Of a stretch of DNA of 42,614 nt, positions 18,883 to 26,617 are shown in pieces. The stretch comes from Microcystis viridis FACHB-1342. GTDB lineage: Bacteria > Cyanobacteriota > Cyanobacteriia > Cyanobacteriales > Microcystaceae. The position numbers and the translations under genes are program-made. Positions within the stretch are counted from its first letter, which is position 1; every line of letters starts with the position of its first letter. Below the pieces are notes generated by a model. It was not told where the DNA came from and made no database searches. It worked only from the letters and a program-made list of their open reading frames with translations. Location: NCBI RefSeq assembly GCF_014698335.1, contig NZ_JACJSV010000043.1:1-42614 (forward strand). Direction: 5' to 3'.

Positions 18883-19312
18883 TGGAAATAAACCATTTAA
18901 AGAAATAGCGGATCTTCTCGTTTCTGTTCAGTATTTTTATCAGCTACTAATTGGGATTTTAAAGTATGATAACCTCTTTTACTACCCAAAAAATCTTTCT
19001 GTTTCTTTTGGTGGCGTTCCCTGGGAGTTTCCGTTACATCCATTACCGTTACGACCGGTATCTCTGCTTGATTTAGTAGAGCTTTTTTTCCTTTTAAACG
19101 GAAGTTTCCCGATGGTAAAAGCATCCGTCTTTTTGAATTGTTCATCTGGTAAGTTTTGATAATCCATACTTTTGCTAATAAACATAGCAAAAGTATAGAT
19201 GATTTCCTGACCTAAGATCACATTTTATTCTTTTTTCCACTTCCATCTAAAAATCGAGAAAAAAGAAAAACGCTGCATTATACCATAAAAAAATTATGTA
19301 AGAGGTTTATTC
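18883..19312 (-). mobile_element. Remnant of an IS5-superfamily insertion sequence
   Basis: The span covers the transposase pseudogene and its probable terminal repeats. The right edge carries ATAAACCTCTTACATAAT (read on minus, about 19295-19312) and the left edge AAATAAACCATTTAAAG (about 18883-18899). The right-edge motif matches the terminal repeat of the 378-bp element near 10.3 kb. The element is much shorter than an intact IS of this type, so it is an internally deleted copy. The boundaries are approximate. Confidence 0.5.
18897..19167 (-). pseudogene. Transposase remnant (HTH_Tnp_4/DDE_Tnp_4 type), internally deleted and frameshifted
   Basis: On the minus strand the ATG at 19167 begins MDYQNLPDEQFKK, a typical N-terminus of a cyanobacterial IS transposase. 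The reading then continues in another frame as PSGNFRLKGKKALLNQAEIP, VVTVMDVTETPRERHQKKQK, and HTLKSQLVADKNTEQ. The VMDVTE block contains the first catalytic Asp of the DDE domain. About 90 residues between the N-terminal piece and GNFRLKG seem to be missing, and everything after DKNTEQ (the other catalytic residues) is lost. It cannot encode an active enzyme. Confidence 0.7.
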
Positions 19313-20141
19313 TTTGACAATAGAGTTGAATTCCTTGCAGCTTGGCTAAGGAGAATTTGGGTTTAATGGGAAGGAGCAGTAAAGACATAAAACTCATCCG
19401 CAGCAAGCGATAAACAAGGATAGTTAAAGTCGTATGTTTTTCGAGACTGAGAAGATAACCATAGATATTATGAGTTAGTCTTAGATAACCATAGCGTCGG
19501 GTGATAGAAGATGGTTCATGAATAATTTTAATCTGATTGGTAACAACGACTAAATAGCCTTGATTTGCGTATCTTCGGGAAAAATCAAAGTCTTCGTAGT
19601 AGAGAAAGTAATCGGGATCAAAATGGGGACAAGTGGAAAAATTAGAGAAATTAATTAATAAACTGCATCCCGTCACCCAGTCAGGAATAAGATAGGGTTT
19701 ATTTCCATAGTCTAAGGATTCCTCTACCACGTTAATTGTGCCGATTTTAGCATTAAATTTTCCCCAACCAAACCAGATTTTACCATCCGGTTCGTAAATT
19801 TCTGTACCAGCGATGGCAACTTCGGGATATTGCTGAAAAAATTTGCTTGCTTTCTCCAGAGAGTCCGGTAATAAGTAAGCATCGGGATTAACTAACCAAA
19901 CGATAGCTTCTTTGTCTTGTTGATAAATCCAATCAAGTCCTAGATTACATCCTTTCCCAAATCCTAAATTTTCTCCCGCTTCAATAATCTTGACTCTTTG
20001 CGCTGCTAAAGATTGGATATTTTTATCTTCAGTGGAATTGTTAATAATGATGAGAGTAGCAGATAAGTTATCGTTGAGGGAAACGATTAAACGCTTAATT
20101 AATTCCCCGCAATTGTAGTTAACCGTCAATAGATAAATCAT
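19278..20141 (-). CDS. Family 2 glycosyltransferase (rhamnosyltransferase-like)
   Basis: This 287-residue GT-A fold protein has N-terminal TVNYNCGELIKRLIVSLNDN, the nucleotide-sugar region AGENLGFGKGCNLGLDWI, and a DXD-like WLVNPDAYLLPDSL motif (near residue 85). The acceptor-side DPDYFLYYEDFDFSRRYANQ motif and a final hydrophobic stretch (MSFMSLLLLPI) follow. Such enzymes add rhamnose or related sugars to polysaccharides or lipid-linked oligosaccharides; donor and acceptor are not determinable here. The last codons (INLLHNFFMV) are read through the terminal repeat of the adjacent IS remnant, so the native C-terminus has been replaced. It lies 64 bp downstream of the membrane protein gene on the same strand. 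The start is ATG at 20141. Confidence 0.85.
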   Translation of the reverse strand: MIYLLTVNYNCGELIKRLIVSLNDNLSATLIIINNSTEDKNIQSLAAQRVKIIEAGENLGFGKGCNLGLDWIYQQDKEAIVWLVNPDAYLLPDSLEKASKFFQQYPEVAIAGTEIYEPDGKIWFGWGKFNAKIGTINVVEESLDYGNKPYLIPDWVTGCSLLINFSNFSTCPHFDPDYFLYYEDFDFSRRYANQGYLVVVTNQIKIIHEPSSITRRYGYLRLTHNIYGYLLSLEKHTTLTILVYRLLRMSFMSLLLLPIKPKFSLAKLQGIQLYCQRINLLHNFFMV

Positions 20142-20205
20142 TACAGATAAAAGGTAGGAGTCACTGGCAATTAATAATGGTTAGAGAATAGCTTTTCCGT
20201 ACTAA

Positions 20206-21810
20206 TTACTCTTTTTGGAGAGGACAGAGATTATACTTTTCAATTTTACTGGAAAAGGGTTGACAATTTTGGAAGTCAATCTCTAGATTTTCTTTAGCTA
20301 AATCCTTCCCTAGCTCTGGAGATTTGCTATTAAAGTCAGTCATCAGAATATAGAGATTACCCACGGGGGTTTCTGCGATAAACTTTTCAGCATTTTTTCG
20401 CATTAAAGTTCCCTCACTAACTCCCATATTTCCTCGCAATCGCACAAAACGAGTCGAAGCGGGAAAATGGGGAACTAGATAACCCGTTCCTTCATCTCCC
20501 CACATAACAATCGTGGAATTTTCGTAGGGTTTTAATGCTTGACTATCGATACCAAAGTAATTATCTGACCATCCCATTCTCCACCAGTCTAAGGGTTTGA
20601 CTGTAGCGGCAATTAAGGCAAAAATAGCGATTGAGATTATAAAAACTGTCCTTTTATGAGGATAAAGATAGGCAATGATCAGGATAATTAAAACTGGTGT
20701 AATTAACTCTAAAACTATCAAGTAACGATAGATAGAAAAACCCTTTAACCAGATCAGATAGGCACTACAATAAAAAGGTAATAGAAATCCGAGAATGGGT
20801 ACATGGACTAAATTATTTTTTTGCTCTAGAGAACGGCGAGAGGTGTACTGATAAATAATCACTCCCAGAAGAATGACAATTAAAAGATAGGCAATGGCAA
20901 AACGAGTCTCTTTAAATTTTACCTCAGCCACTAGGGTTTGTTCCTGCACAAAATAAAAGGGATAAAATAAAAATTGCCAAACATCTTTCGGTAAAAACCG
21001 GGTATCTTGCAGGTTAAAATCTGTTTCGATGTAGGGAGATTGAAAAATTTTGTTGAAAAAGGGAAAAAGGGGATTAGCAAAATTAGTCCACATCAGGATT
21101 ATCCAATAACCCATCGTCAGGGAAAAACCCACAGCCATAGAGAGAATTAAAGTCAGAAGATTACGCAGCTTTTCTTTGATGGTATTGGTTAAAAAACTAA
21201 TCGCCACGATTAAACTGATACTATACAGTGCCGTGGTCAATTTTAGTCCCGTTGCTAGTCCTAAAAGCAATCCTGCGAAAATTATCGTTTTAAGCTTAAC
21301 TGGTTGATTACGACCAAGACAAGCGATAATCAAAAATAATCCTGCCAAAACAAAAACACTGCTGGTACTATCTCCGATACTGGTTCCTAATTCGGAAATA
21401 TAGGCTGCGCCAAAAATACTGGTAATCGCTGCCGCTATGCTTAAAGTTATCTTGTATCTTTCGCAAACCTTATCAAAGGAGTGATAAGTGATTAAATGAA
21501 CTAACCACTGATTTAAACCGTGAAATCCTCCCAAGAAAAACCCAACCACCACCGGAGGTAGTTTTAGGTAATAGATAGCAACAAAAAAAGGAACATCCAT
21601 CAAAGGATTAAAGAAAGTTTGTATCTGTGCTGGGAGGACATCATACTTAAAACGTCCCGTTAATAACATATAGGGATTATAAAAATGATAATTCCGTAAA
21701 TCCCAGCTAACATCTTGACCTAAGATAACTGATAAAATCCCTAGTCCGATAAAATAAACTACTGCCCAGAGGAGGGGATGAGTCAGGTTGAACCGTTTTA
21801 ATAATGTCAT
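20206..21810 (-). CDS. Multi-spanning membrane protein, GT-C glycosyltransferase-like
   Basis: This 534-residue protein has about 10-12 predicted membrane helices and a soluble C-terminal domain (about residues 420-534). The first periplasmic loop carries VSWDLRNYHFYNPYMLLTG; an acidic residue in this loop is typical of GT-C enzymes that use polyprenyl-phosphate sugars. No sub-family is recognised with certainty. The arrangement upstream of a GT2 gene and divergent from another GT-C/GT2 pair supports a role in surface glycan or glycoprotein assembly. This assignment is inferred from topology and context and not from a signature motif. The start is ATG at 21810. The only obvious oddity is the decayed IS just beyond its downstream partner. 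Confidence 0.72.
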   Translation of the reverse strand: MTLLKRFNLTHPLLWAVVYFIGLGILSVILGQDVSWDLRNYHFYNPYMLLTGRFKYDVLPAQIQTFFNPLMDVPFFVAIYYLKLPPVVVGFFLGGFHGLNQWLVHLITYHSFDKVCERYKITLSIAAAITSIFGAAYISELGTSIGDSTSSVFVLAGLFLIIACLGRNQPVKLKTIIFAGLLLGLATGLKLTTALYSISLIVAISFLTNTIKEKLRNLLTLILSMAVGFSLTMGYWIILMWTNFANPLFPFFNKIFQSPYIETDFNLQDTRFLPKDVWQFLFYPFYFVQEQTLVAEVKFKETRFAIAYLLIVILLGVIIYQYTSRRSLEQKNNLVHVPILGFLLPFYCSAYLIWLKGFSIYRYLIVLELITPVLIILIIAYLYPHKRTVFIISIAIFALIAATVKPLDWWRMGWSDNYFGIDSQALKPYENSTIVMWGDEGTGYLVPHFPASTRFVRLRGNMGVSEGTLMRKNAEKFIAETPVGNLYILMTDFNSKSPELGKDLAKENLEIDFQNCQPFSSKIEKYNLCPLQKE

Positions 21811-22050
21811 AACTTAATCAATAATTCTGGTGAATTTGACGAGAAAACTAACCCGTTTTTGTGCCATTAGACTAATTAGTAGCTCTGGGACGAGTCGGAC
21901 TTTTAGCTGATAGCTTTTTACTTGATATACCATGTTTGGCTAACAAATACAAACGGAAACTTTTAACTCCCAAAAACGTCCTTAGGCGAGTTGACCAAAT
22001 TTTGATATACTAAGGTGATAAAATTGCCCACCATACTGACTCGATCGCCC
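21811..22050. promoter_or_regulatory. Divergent promoter region of two glycosylation gene pairs
   Basis: This 240-bp AT-rich spacer lies between the minus-strand and plus-strand membrane glycosyltransferase genes. A -10-like TATACT at 22006-22011 (preceded by GA, as an extended GATATACT) would start transcription near 22018, favouring the ATG at 22051 over the in-frame GTG at 22015. TTGACC (21991-21996) is too close to be its -35 box. No other motif is recognised. Confidence 0.4.
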
Positions 22051-23709
22051 ATGAAGTCCAGAAAAGGGTTAATCTCGGTCAAGCAAGCTTATCTAAAAAT
22101 TCTATCGGTCATCCTAGTTCTGGCGATAATTGGTTTATCGGTAGTCGGAAACTATGGTATCACTTGGGACGAACCGATCGAAGTGGATATGGTCAATCAT
22201 AATCTCGAATATATCCGAGAAAACAAGCCCATATCAGAAATGTCCCGTCATTACGGCTTTTATTTTAACTACATCTCCCAGCTCATCTACGAGAGCAAAG
22301 AAAAATTTTTCCCCGCTACCCCCAATCTTCCTCCCAATCCCACTGATAAGGATAAATGGCTATCGAGGATCTGGCAAATAACCCGGGTTAAGCACGTCGT
22401 CACCTTTCTTTTTTCCCTGATTGCCTATCTATCGGTGGTGGGAATCGTCGCTATCTTAGCAGGAATCGAATCTGCTTGGTTAGGGGTGCTAATTTTAGCC
22501 CTATTTCCCGCTTTTTGGGGTCATAGCTTCTTTAATCCCAAAGATATCCCCTTTGCAGCCATGTTCACCCTCGGAACCTTCGCTGGTTCCGTATTACTAG
22601 ATAAATATTTTCAGTCCGAAAATCAGACTATTAAACTAGGATTTAACCGTTTAACCGTTTATTCTTGCCTCTACGGGATTCTCGCTGGTTTAATCACCGG
22701 AATTCGCATCGGTGGCTTTTTTATCCTCTTTTATCTCATCTTCGCCCATCTGGTGGCCCGATGGAATTTAAAAACAATCCTCAAAACTCTCTGGCGTTTT
22801 CTGCCCCTATACGCAGTTATTATACTTTTTTGGGCAATAACCACCTATATAGTCTATCCTGCTGCTTGGAGAAACCCGATTACTTGGTTTATCGAAGCGA
22901 TAACCCTCATGTCGAAGTATAACATCTGGGATAATACGGTTCTCTTTGACGGTCAAAATATCCCCGGTCGTTCCTTGCCTTGGTACTATCTACCCCGGCT
23001 ATTTTCCCTCACCACCCCCGTCCTCCTGCAAATCGCCGTCCTATTGGGTGTAATGGGGATTTTGACAAAAATGACCAAATTAACGCCAAGCCAGCGTGCT
23101 TGCGCCATAATCACCCTACTGCAAGCGTTTTTACTGCCCACCTTTGCTATCCTGCGTCAATCTACCCTCTACGACGGCATCCGTCACTTTTTATTTGTCA
23201 TTCCCGCCCTAGCAGCGATCGCATCTACGGCCATTATTTGGACATATCATAAACTCAAGCGAAAGTCAATAAAAATCTTTCTAACGACCCTGCTAATCCT
23301 CAACTTTAGCGTCATTGTCTATGACATGATTAGCCTGCATCCCTACGAATACACCTACTATAATCGCGCCTACGGAGGCTTAAAAGCGGTCCAAGGTCAA
23401 CAGGAAACCGATTACTGGGGATTAAGTCTCAAGGAGGGGATGGAATGGCTTAATCAAAATGCCGCCGCTAACTCTACCATTGTGGTTGCCGGTCCGATAT
23501 TTGCGGCGGAAATGGTAGAGAATCACCAACGAAACTTTACGATAATCTATCGAGATGACTTTGCTTGGGGAAAAGCTCCCGAACCCGATTATTACATGGG
23601 TTTATCCCGATACGATTATTTCCAAGCTTTCCCCCATTGTCCCATTGTTCACGCCGTCCAACGCCAAGACACCCCCCTAACCATCATTAAACGTTGTCCT
23701 CAGCTATGA
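22051..23709 (+). CDS. GT-C/PMT-like (family 39-type) membrane glycosyltransferase
   Basis: This 552-residue multi-spanning protein has about 10 hydrophobic helices. After the first helix, YGITWDEPIEVDMVNHNLEY places acidic residues (WDE) where ArnT/PMT-family enzymes have catalytic acids. The segment FWGHSFFNPKDIPFAAMFTL and the extracytoplasmic C-terminal domain (from about 440, with EWLNQNAAANSTIVVAGP) complete the picture. Such proteins transfer a sugar from polyprenyl phosphate to a protein or glycan on the periplasmic side. Its TGA overlaps the ATG of the downstream DPM1-like GT2 (ATGA). That enzyme type makes polyprenyl-phosphate sugars, so the pair fits a donor-maker plus user. The frame also opens at GTG 22015. 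Confidence 0.8.
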   Translation: MKSRKGLISVKQAYLKILSVILVLAIIGLSVVGNYGITWDEPIEVDMVNHNLEYIRENKPISEMSRHYGFYFNYISQLIYESKEKFFPATPNLPPNPTDKDKWLSRIWQITRVKHVVTFLFSLIAYLSVVGIVAILAGIESAWLGVLILALFPAFWGHSFFNPKDIPFAAMFTLGTFAGSVLLDKYFQSENQTIKLGFNRLTVYSCLYGILAGLITGIRIGGFFILFYLIFAHLVARWNLKTILKTLWRFLPLYAVIILFWAITTYIVYPAAWRNPITWFIEAITLMSKYNIWDNTVLFDGQNIPGRSLPWYYLPRLFSLTTPVLLQIAVLLGVMGILTKMTKLTPSQRACAIITLLQAFLLPTFAILRQSTLYDGIRHFLFVIPALAAIASTAIIWTYHKLKRKSIKIFLTTLLILNFSVIVYDMISLHPYEYTYYNRAYGGLKAVQGQQETDYWGLSLKEGMEWLNQNAAANSTIVVAGPIFAAEMVENHQRNFTIIYRDDFAWGKAPEPDYYMGLSRYDYFQAFPHCPIVHAVQRQDTPLTIIKRCPQL

Positions 23710-24671
23710 TCGAAATGACCGCTATTCCGCCGATTTCCTTGCAAAACTACCGTATCGCTGCGATTATTCCCTGTCACAACGAAGAACTAACGATTGCTAA
23801 AGTTGTCTCCCAATTCCAAACTTTTCTGCCAGAAGCGGCAATTTATGTTTATAACAACCGCTCTAGCGATGATACCGTGACCGAGGCCCTGAAAGCGGGG
23901 GCGATCGTGCGTCAGGAAACCCAACCGGGAAAAGGCAATGTTGTCCGGCGGATGTTTGCCGATATCGAAGCGGATATCTATGTTCTCATCGATGGTGATG
24001 ATACCTACGAAATTGCGGCAGTACGACGCTTAATTGAACGAATGCTGCGGGAACAATTGGATATGGTGGTCGGTGCGCGTCGGGAAGCGGTAAAATCCTC
24101 CCAGGCTTATCGCCGGGGTCATCGCGCCGGTAATCTATTTTTAACAGGATTCGTTAAATTTCTGTTTGGAGCGCGTTTAATCGATATGCTCTCCGGTTAT
24201 CGCATCTTTTCTCGTCGTTTCGTCAAATCTTTTCCCGCTTTGTCCAATGGTTTCGAGATTGAAACCGAGTTAACTATCCACACTTTAGAATTAAAAATTC
24301 CCTTCGCTGAAGAACCAACCCTCTACGGGGAACGTCCCGAAGGTTCCCAAAGTAAGTTAAAAACCTTTCAAGATGGCTGGCGGGTATTGGGAACCGCTAT
24401 CCTACTTTTTAAAGAAATTCGTCCTTTTCTCTTTTTTAGCCTTGTCTCGCTGATTTTGGCGGTTATTTCCCTCCTCTTAGCGATTCCCGTCCTGTTTGAA
24501 TACCTCGAAACCGGCTTAGTGCCACGTTTTCCCACCGCTATTTTATCGGCCTCGATCATGCTTTTAGCCTTTTTAGGTTTGACCTCTGGCATGATCCTCG
24601 ATTCCGTCTCCCGGGGACGAAAAGAGATGAAACGAATGGCTTATCTAGCTAACAGTTGGCTGAAAGCTTAG
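23706..24671 (+). CDS. Family 2 glycosyltransferase, polyprenyl-phosphate sugar synthase-like
   Basis: This 321-residue protein has a GT-A domain with IAAIIPCHNEELTIAKVVSQ, YVYNNRSSDDTVTEAL, and the DXD motif in YVLIDGDDTYE (near residue 95). VVGARREAVKSSQAYRRGHR follows. Two transmembrane helices are at the C-terminus (about 235-260 and 275-300). This layout is that of DPM1/GtrB-like enzymes, which load a sugar onto undecaprenyl phosphate. The ATG at 23706 overlaps the previous gene's stop (ATGA). An upstream in-frame TTG at 23694 is less likely. It is probably the donor-forming partner of the GT-C protein encoded immediately upstream. The sugar is unknown. Confidence 0.87.
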   Translation: MIEMTAIPPISLQNYRIAAIIPCHNEELTIAKVVSQFQTFLPEAAIYVYNNRSSDDTVTEALKAGAIVRQETQPGKGNVVRRMFADIEADIYVLIDGDDTYEIAAVRRLIERMLREQLDMVVGARREAVKSSQAYRRGHRAGNLFLTGFVKFLFGARLIDMLSGYRIFSRRFVKSFPALSNGFEIETELTIHTLELKIPFAEEPTLYGERPEGSQSKLKTFQDGWRVLGTAILLFKEIRPFLFFSLVSLILAVISLLLAIPVLFEYLETGLVPRFPTAILSASIMLLAFLGLTSGMILDSVSRGRKEMKRMAYLANSWLKA

Positions 24672-24688
24672 GGAAAAAAGCTCCCTAA
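24668..24688. terminator. Short hairpin between convergent genes
   Basis: TTAGGGA (24668-24674) and TCCCTAA (24682-24688) form a perfect 7-bp stem with a 7-nt loop overlapping the GT2 stop. The gene at 24716-25081 converges on it, so it could act as a bidirectional terminator. It lacks a clear U-tract. Confidence 0.35.
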
Positions 24689-24715
24689 ACATACAAGTTT
24701 AGGTCACATCTCCAG

Positions 24716-25081
24716 TTAAACCGTCTCTAACCGTTGCAGCACGGAGGAGGGTTTTTTGTCAATAAATTCCGCCGGCGGAATTTGATATTTAATCAGATTG
24801 GCTAATTCCTGTAGTTGGCTGATGGCTTCCGCGCCTTCGAGTTTCATTAACTCTCGATCATCGCGCATTTCTGTCCAGGTGATGCCGTAATCGGACACGA
24901 GAAACCGAATTAGATGGGTTTCCCCCAATCCCACCATAAAAGATGCGCTATTCATTTGACCGCCACAGGTGTAGCAAGATGCTAGATAACCTTGATTTTC
25001 TAAGGCGATCGCTAAAGCCTGTAAATCCATGACTAAGTCTTTGACCAGTTGGCGATGCTGTTCTGCAAGTCGTTTAAACAC
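24716..25081 (-). CDS. DUF1815-like conserved cyanobacterial protein
   Basis: This protein of about 121 residues has features I associate with the cyanobacterial DUF1815 family: RLAEQHRQLVKDLVMDLQAL, then the CYTCGG pair of cysteines, FMVGLGETHLIRFLVSDYGI, TWTEMRDDRELMKLEGAEAI, and an amphipathic QLQELANLIKYQI helix. The function is unknown; CxxC suggests a metal or redox site. The frame extends to a TTG at 25108. A perfect AGGAGG, 5 nt upstream of the GTG at 25081, decides the start as GTG (giving VFKRLAEQH). There is no membrane segment. The gene converges with the GT2 gene. Confidence 0.75.
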   Translation of the reverse strand: MFKRLAEQHRQLVKDLVMDLQALAIALENQGYLASCYTCGGQMNSASFMVGLGETHLIRFLVSDYGITWTEMRDDRELMKLEGAEAISQLQELANLIKYQIPPAEFIDKKPSSVLQRLETV

Positions 25082-25408
25082 AATTTTCCTCCTGATAACA
25101 CTCCTCAAGTATAAAACCTTAACACTTTTTTAAGATTCTTTTCTGAGAAAATAGGGTACGTGAACTAAGTTTTCTTACGGATGGTAAGTAACAAAATGTA
25201 AAGAACCCAAAATCTAGGGTAGCGTAAATTTCTGAGATAGCTAAGTATATATAACTACAGAACCACCAGTTTATCCGTCTTTCCGCCCCCTCGATCCCAA
25301 CTATTCCCATCATGCCTATTTTTAAAGTTTATGATCCAGTTTCGACAAAAAAGTTCGTAAATCTATATTGACAATTACATAAACCTATGCTTCTATGCCG
25401 GATGCGGA

Positions 25409-25506
25409 GGGGTGTGGGGTGTGGGGTGCGGGGTGTGGGGTGTAGGGTGTGGGGTGTGGGGTGTAGGGTGTAGGGTGTGGGGTGTGGGGTGTAGGGTGTA
25501 GGGTGT
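25409..25506. repeat. GGGTGTG heptamer array with G-quadruplex potential
   Basis: Fourteen tandem heptamers of GGGTGTG/GGGTGTA (one GGGTGCG) give uninterrupted runs of G3-4 separated by three bases on the plus strand. This exceeds the minimum for an intramolecular G-quadruplex several times over. The same unit appears at about 26410-26446 and, in reverse orientation (CACCCCA), at 10.5, 14.85 and 17.7 kb. Confidence 0.9.
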
Positions 25507-25516
25507 TTTCTCAGTG

Positions 25517-25593
25517 AACTGATAACTGATAACTGATAACTGATAACTGATAACTGATAACTGATCACTGATCACTGATCACTGATTGCTGAT
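25517..25593. repeat. AACTGAT/CACTGAT heptamer array
   Basis: Seven perfect AACTGAT units (25517-25565), three CACTGAT (25566-25586) and one TGCTGAT (25587-25593), all in register. The array directly follows the GGGTGTG array and ends 43 bp before the rpe start codon. Confidence 0.92.
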
Positions 25594-25636
25594 AAGATTG
25601 TTACGAAAATATAAACACGAAATTCTATAGTTAGCC

Positions 25637-26344
25637 ATGACCCAAAACGGAAGCTCGAAGTCGATCGTTGTCTCTCCCTCGATCCTATCGGCGGATTTTA
25701 GTAAATTAGGAGCCGATATCGAGGCTGTGGATAAGGCAGGAGCCGATTGGATTCACGTTGATGTGATGGATGGTCGTTTTGTCCCGAATATCACCATTGG
25801 ACCCCTGATTGTCTCCGCTATTCGTCCCTATACGAAAAAACCTTTAGATGTGCATTTAATGATCGTGGAACCAGAAAAATATGTGGCTGACTTTGCGAAA
25901 GCGGGTGCTGACATTATTTCTGTTCACGCTGAACATAATGCTTCTCCCCACCTCCATCGTACTCTTTGCCAAATTCGCGAACTCGGTAAACAAGCGGGTG
26001 TGGTGTTAAATCCCTCCACTCCCTTAGATTTAATCGAATATGTGCTGCATTTATGCGATTTAGTCCTAATTATGAGCGTTAACCCCGGTTTTGGTGGCCA
26101 GAGTTTTATCCCGGAAGTTGTCCCCAAAATCCGTCAATTACGTCAAATCTGCGATGAAAAAGGCTTGGATCCCTGGATTGAAGTGGATGGCGGCTTAAAA
26201 CCGGCTAATACTTGGCAAGTTCTCGAAGCGGGTGCTAATGCGATCGTAGCAGGTTCGGCGGTATTTAATGCCCCTGATTACGCAGCAGCGATCGAAGGTA
26301 TCCGTAACAGCAAACGTCCCCAACCTCAATTAGCCACCGTTTAA
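25637..26344 (+). CDS. rpe: Ribulose-phosphate 3-epimerase
   Basis: This 235-residue TIM barrel interconverts ribulose 5-phosphate and xylulose 5-phosphate in the Calvin-Benson cycle and the oxidative pentose phosphate pathway. Diagnostic motifs in order are [32 protein letters not shown] (catalytic Asp and metal ligand), [34 protein letters not shown] (second catalytic Asp), and phosphate-binding AIVAGSAVF. All are intact and the length is normal. The start is ATG at 25637, with no strong ribosome-binding site. It stands alone downstream of the heptamer arrays. Confidence 0.97.
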   Translation: MTQNGSSKSIVVSPSILSADFSKLGADIEAVDKAGADWIHVDVMDGRFVPNITIGPLIVSAIRPYTKKPLDVHLMIVEPEKYVADFAKAGADIISVHAEHNASPHLHRTLCQIRELGKQAGVVLNPSTPLDLIEYVLHLCDLVLIMSVNPGFGGQSFIPEVVPKIRQLRQICDEKGLDPWIEVDGGLKPANTWQVLEAGANAIVAGSAVFNAPDYAAAIEGIRNSKRPQPQLATV

Positions 26345-26373
26345 TTGTCGCAGGGGTGGGTTAGCTGTTGATT

Positions 26374-26603
26374 AATTAGGGTCTGCTGAAAAAGTTTTTT
26401 GTGGGGACAGGGTGTGGGGTGTGGGGTGTGGGGTGTGGGGTGTAGGTTTTTACTGATTCCCATCTGGTCAATTACCTAATTTTCAGAGAAAAAGTCCCGT
26501 AATTTTCCCACGATCACTCCCATAACTGGGACTTTTTGATTGACAAAAAGTCTAAAAGTCTTACCCAACAAGGTTTTTAGATTTATTCAGCCAGCCTTAA
26601 TTA
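26374..26603. mobile_element. 230-bp MITE-like element with imperfect terminal inverted repeats
   Basis: The left end TTAGGGTCTGCTGAAAAA and the reverse complement of the right end (TTAAGGCTGGCTGAATAAA) align as imperfect terminal repeats. TTAATTA-like sequence flanks both sides. The interior holds a GGGTGTG array (about 26410-26446), a conserved core (TACCTAATTTTCAGAGAAAA, then AGTCCC) and an inverted AAAAAGTC/GACTTTTT pair. No coding capacity is present. Related copies or fragments lie at 10397-10585, 14765-14910 and 17580-17745. It fills the space between rpe and the convergent phosphatase gene. Confidence 0.65.
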
Positions 26604-26617
26604 TCTTAGTATTGGCA

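Larger units (their letters stand above)
25082..25636. other. Intergenic region upstream of rpe, dominated by heptamer arrays
   Basis: No coding sequence is supported. The left half (25082-25400) is AT-rich and contains only the divergent upstream regions. The right half consists of the two arrays listed separately. Only about 40 bp separate the second array from the rpe start, so the rpe promoter either overlaps the arrays or lies upstream of them. Confidence 0.6.

Noticed and set aside
25119-25313. 64-codon minus-strand frame between the DUF1815-like gene and the arrays
   Set aside because: Composition is aromatic- and Cys-rich without domain features, and it sits in a promoter region.
25329-25575. 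Long minus-strand frames reading His-Thr-Pro repeats and Ser-Tyr-Gln-Leu repeats
   Set aside because: They are translations of the heptamer arrays. Seven-base units read in three frames give 7-residue peptide repeats in any stop-free frame, and no start site or domain supports them.
25409-25593. Possible CRISPR array
   Set aside because: Units are 7 bp and contiguous, with no spacers or cas genes nearby.
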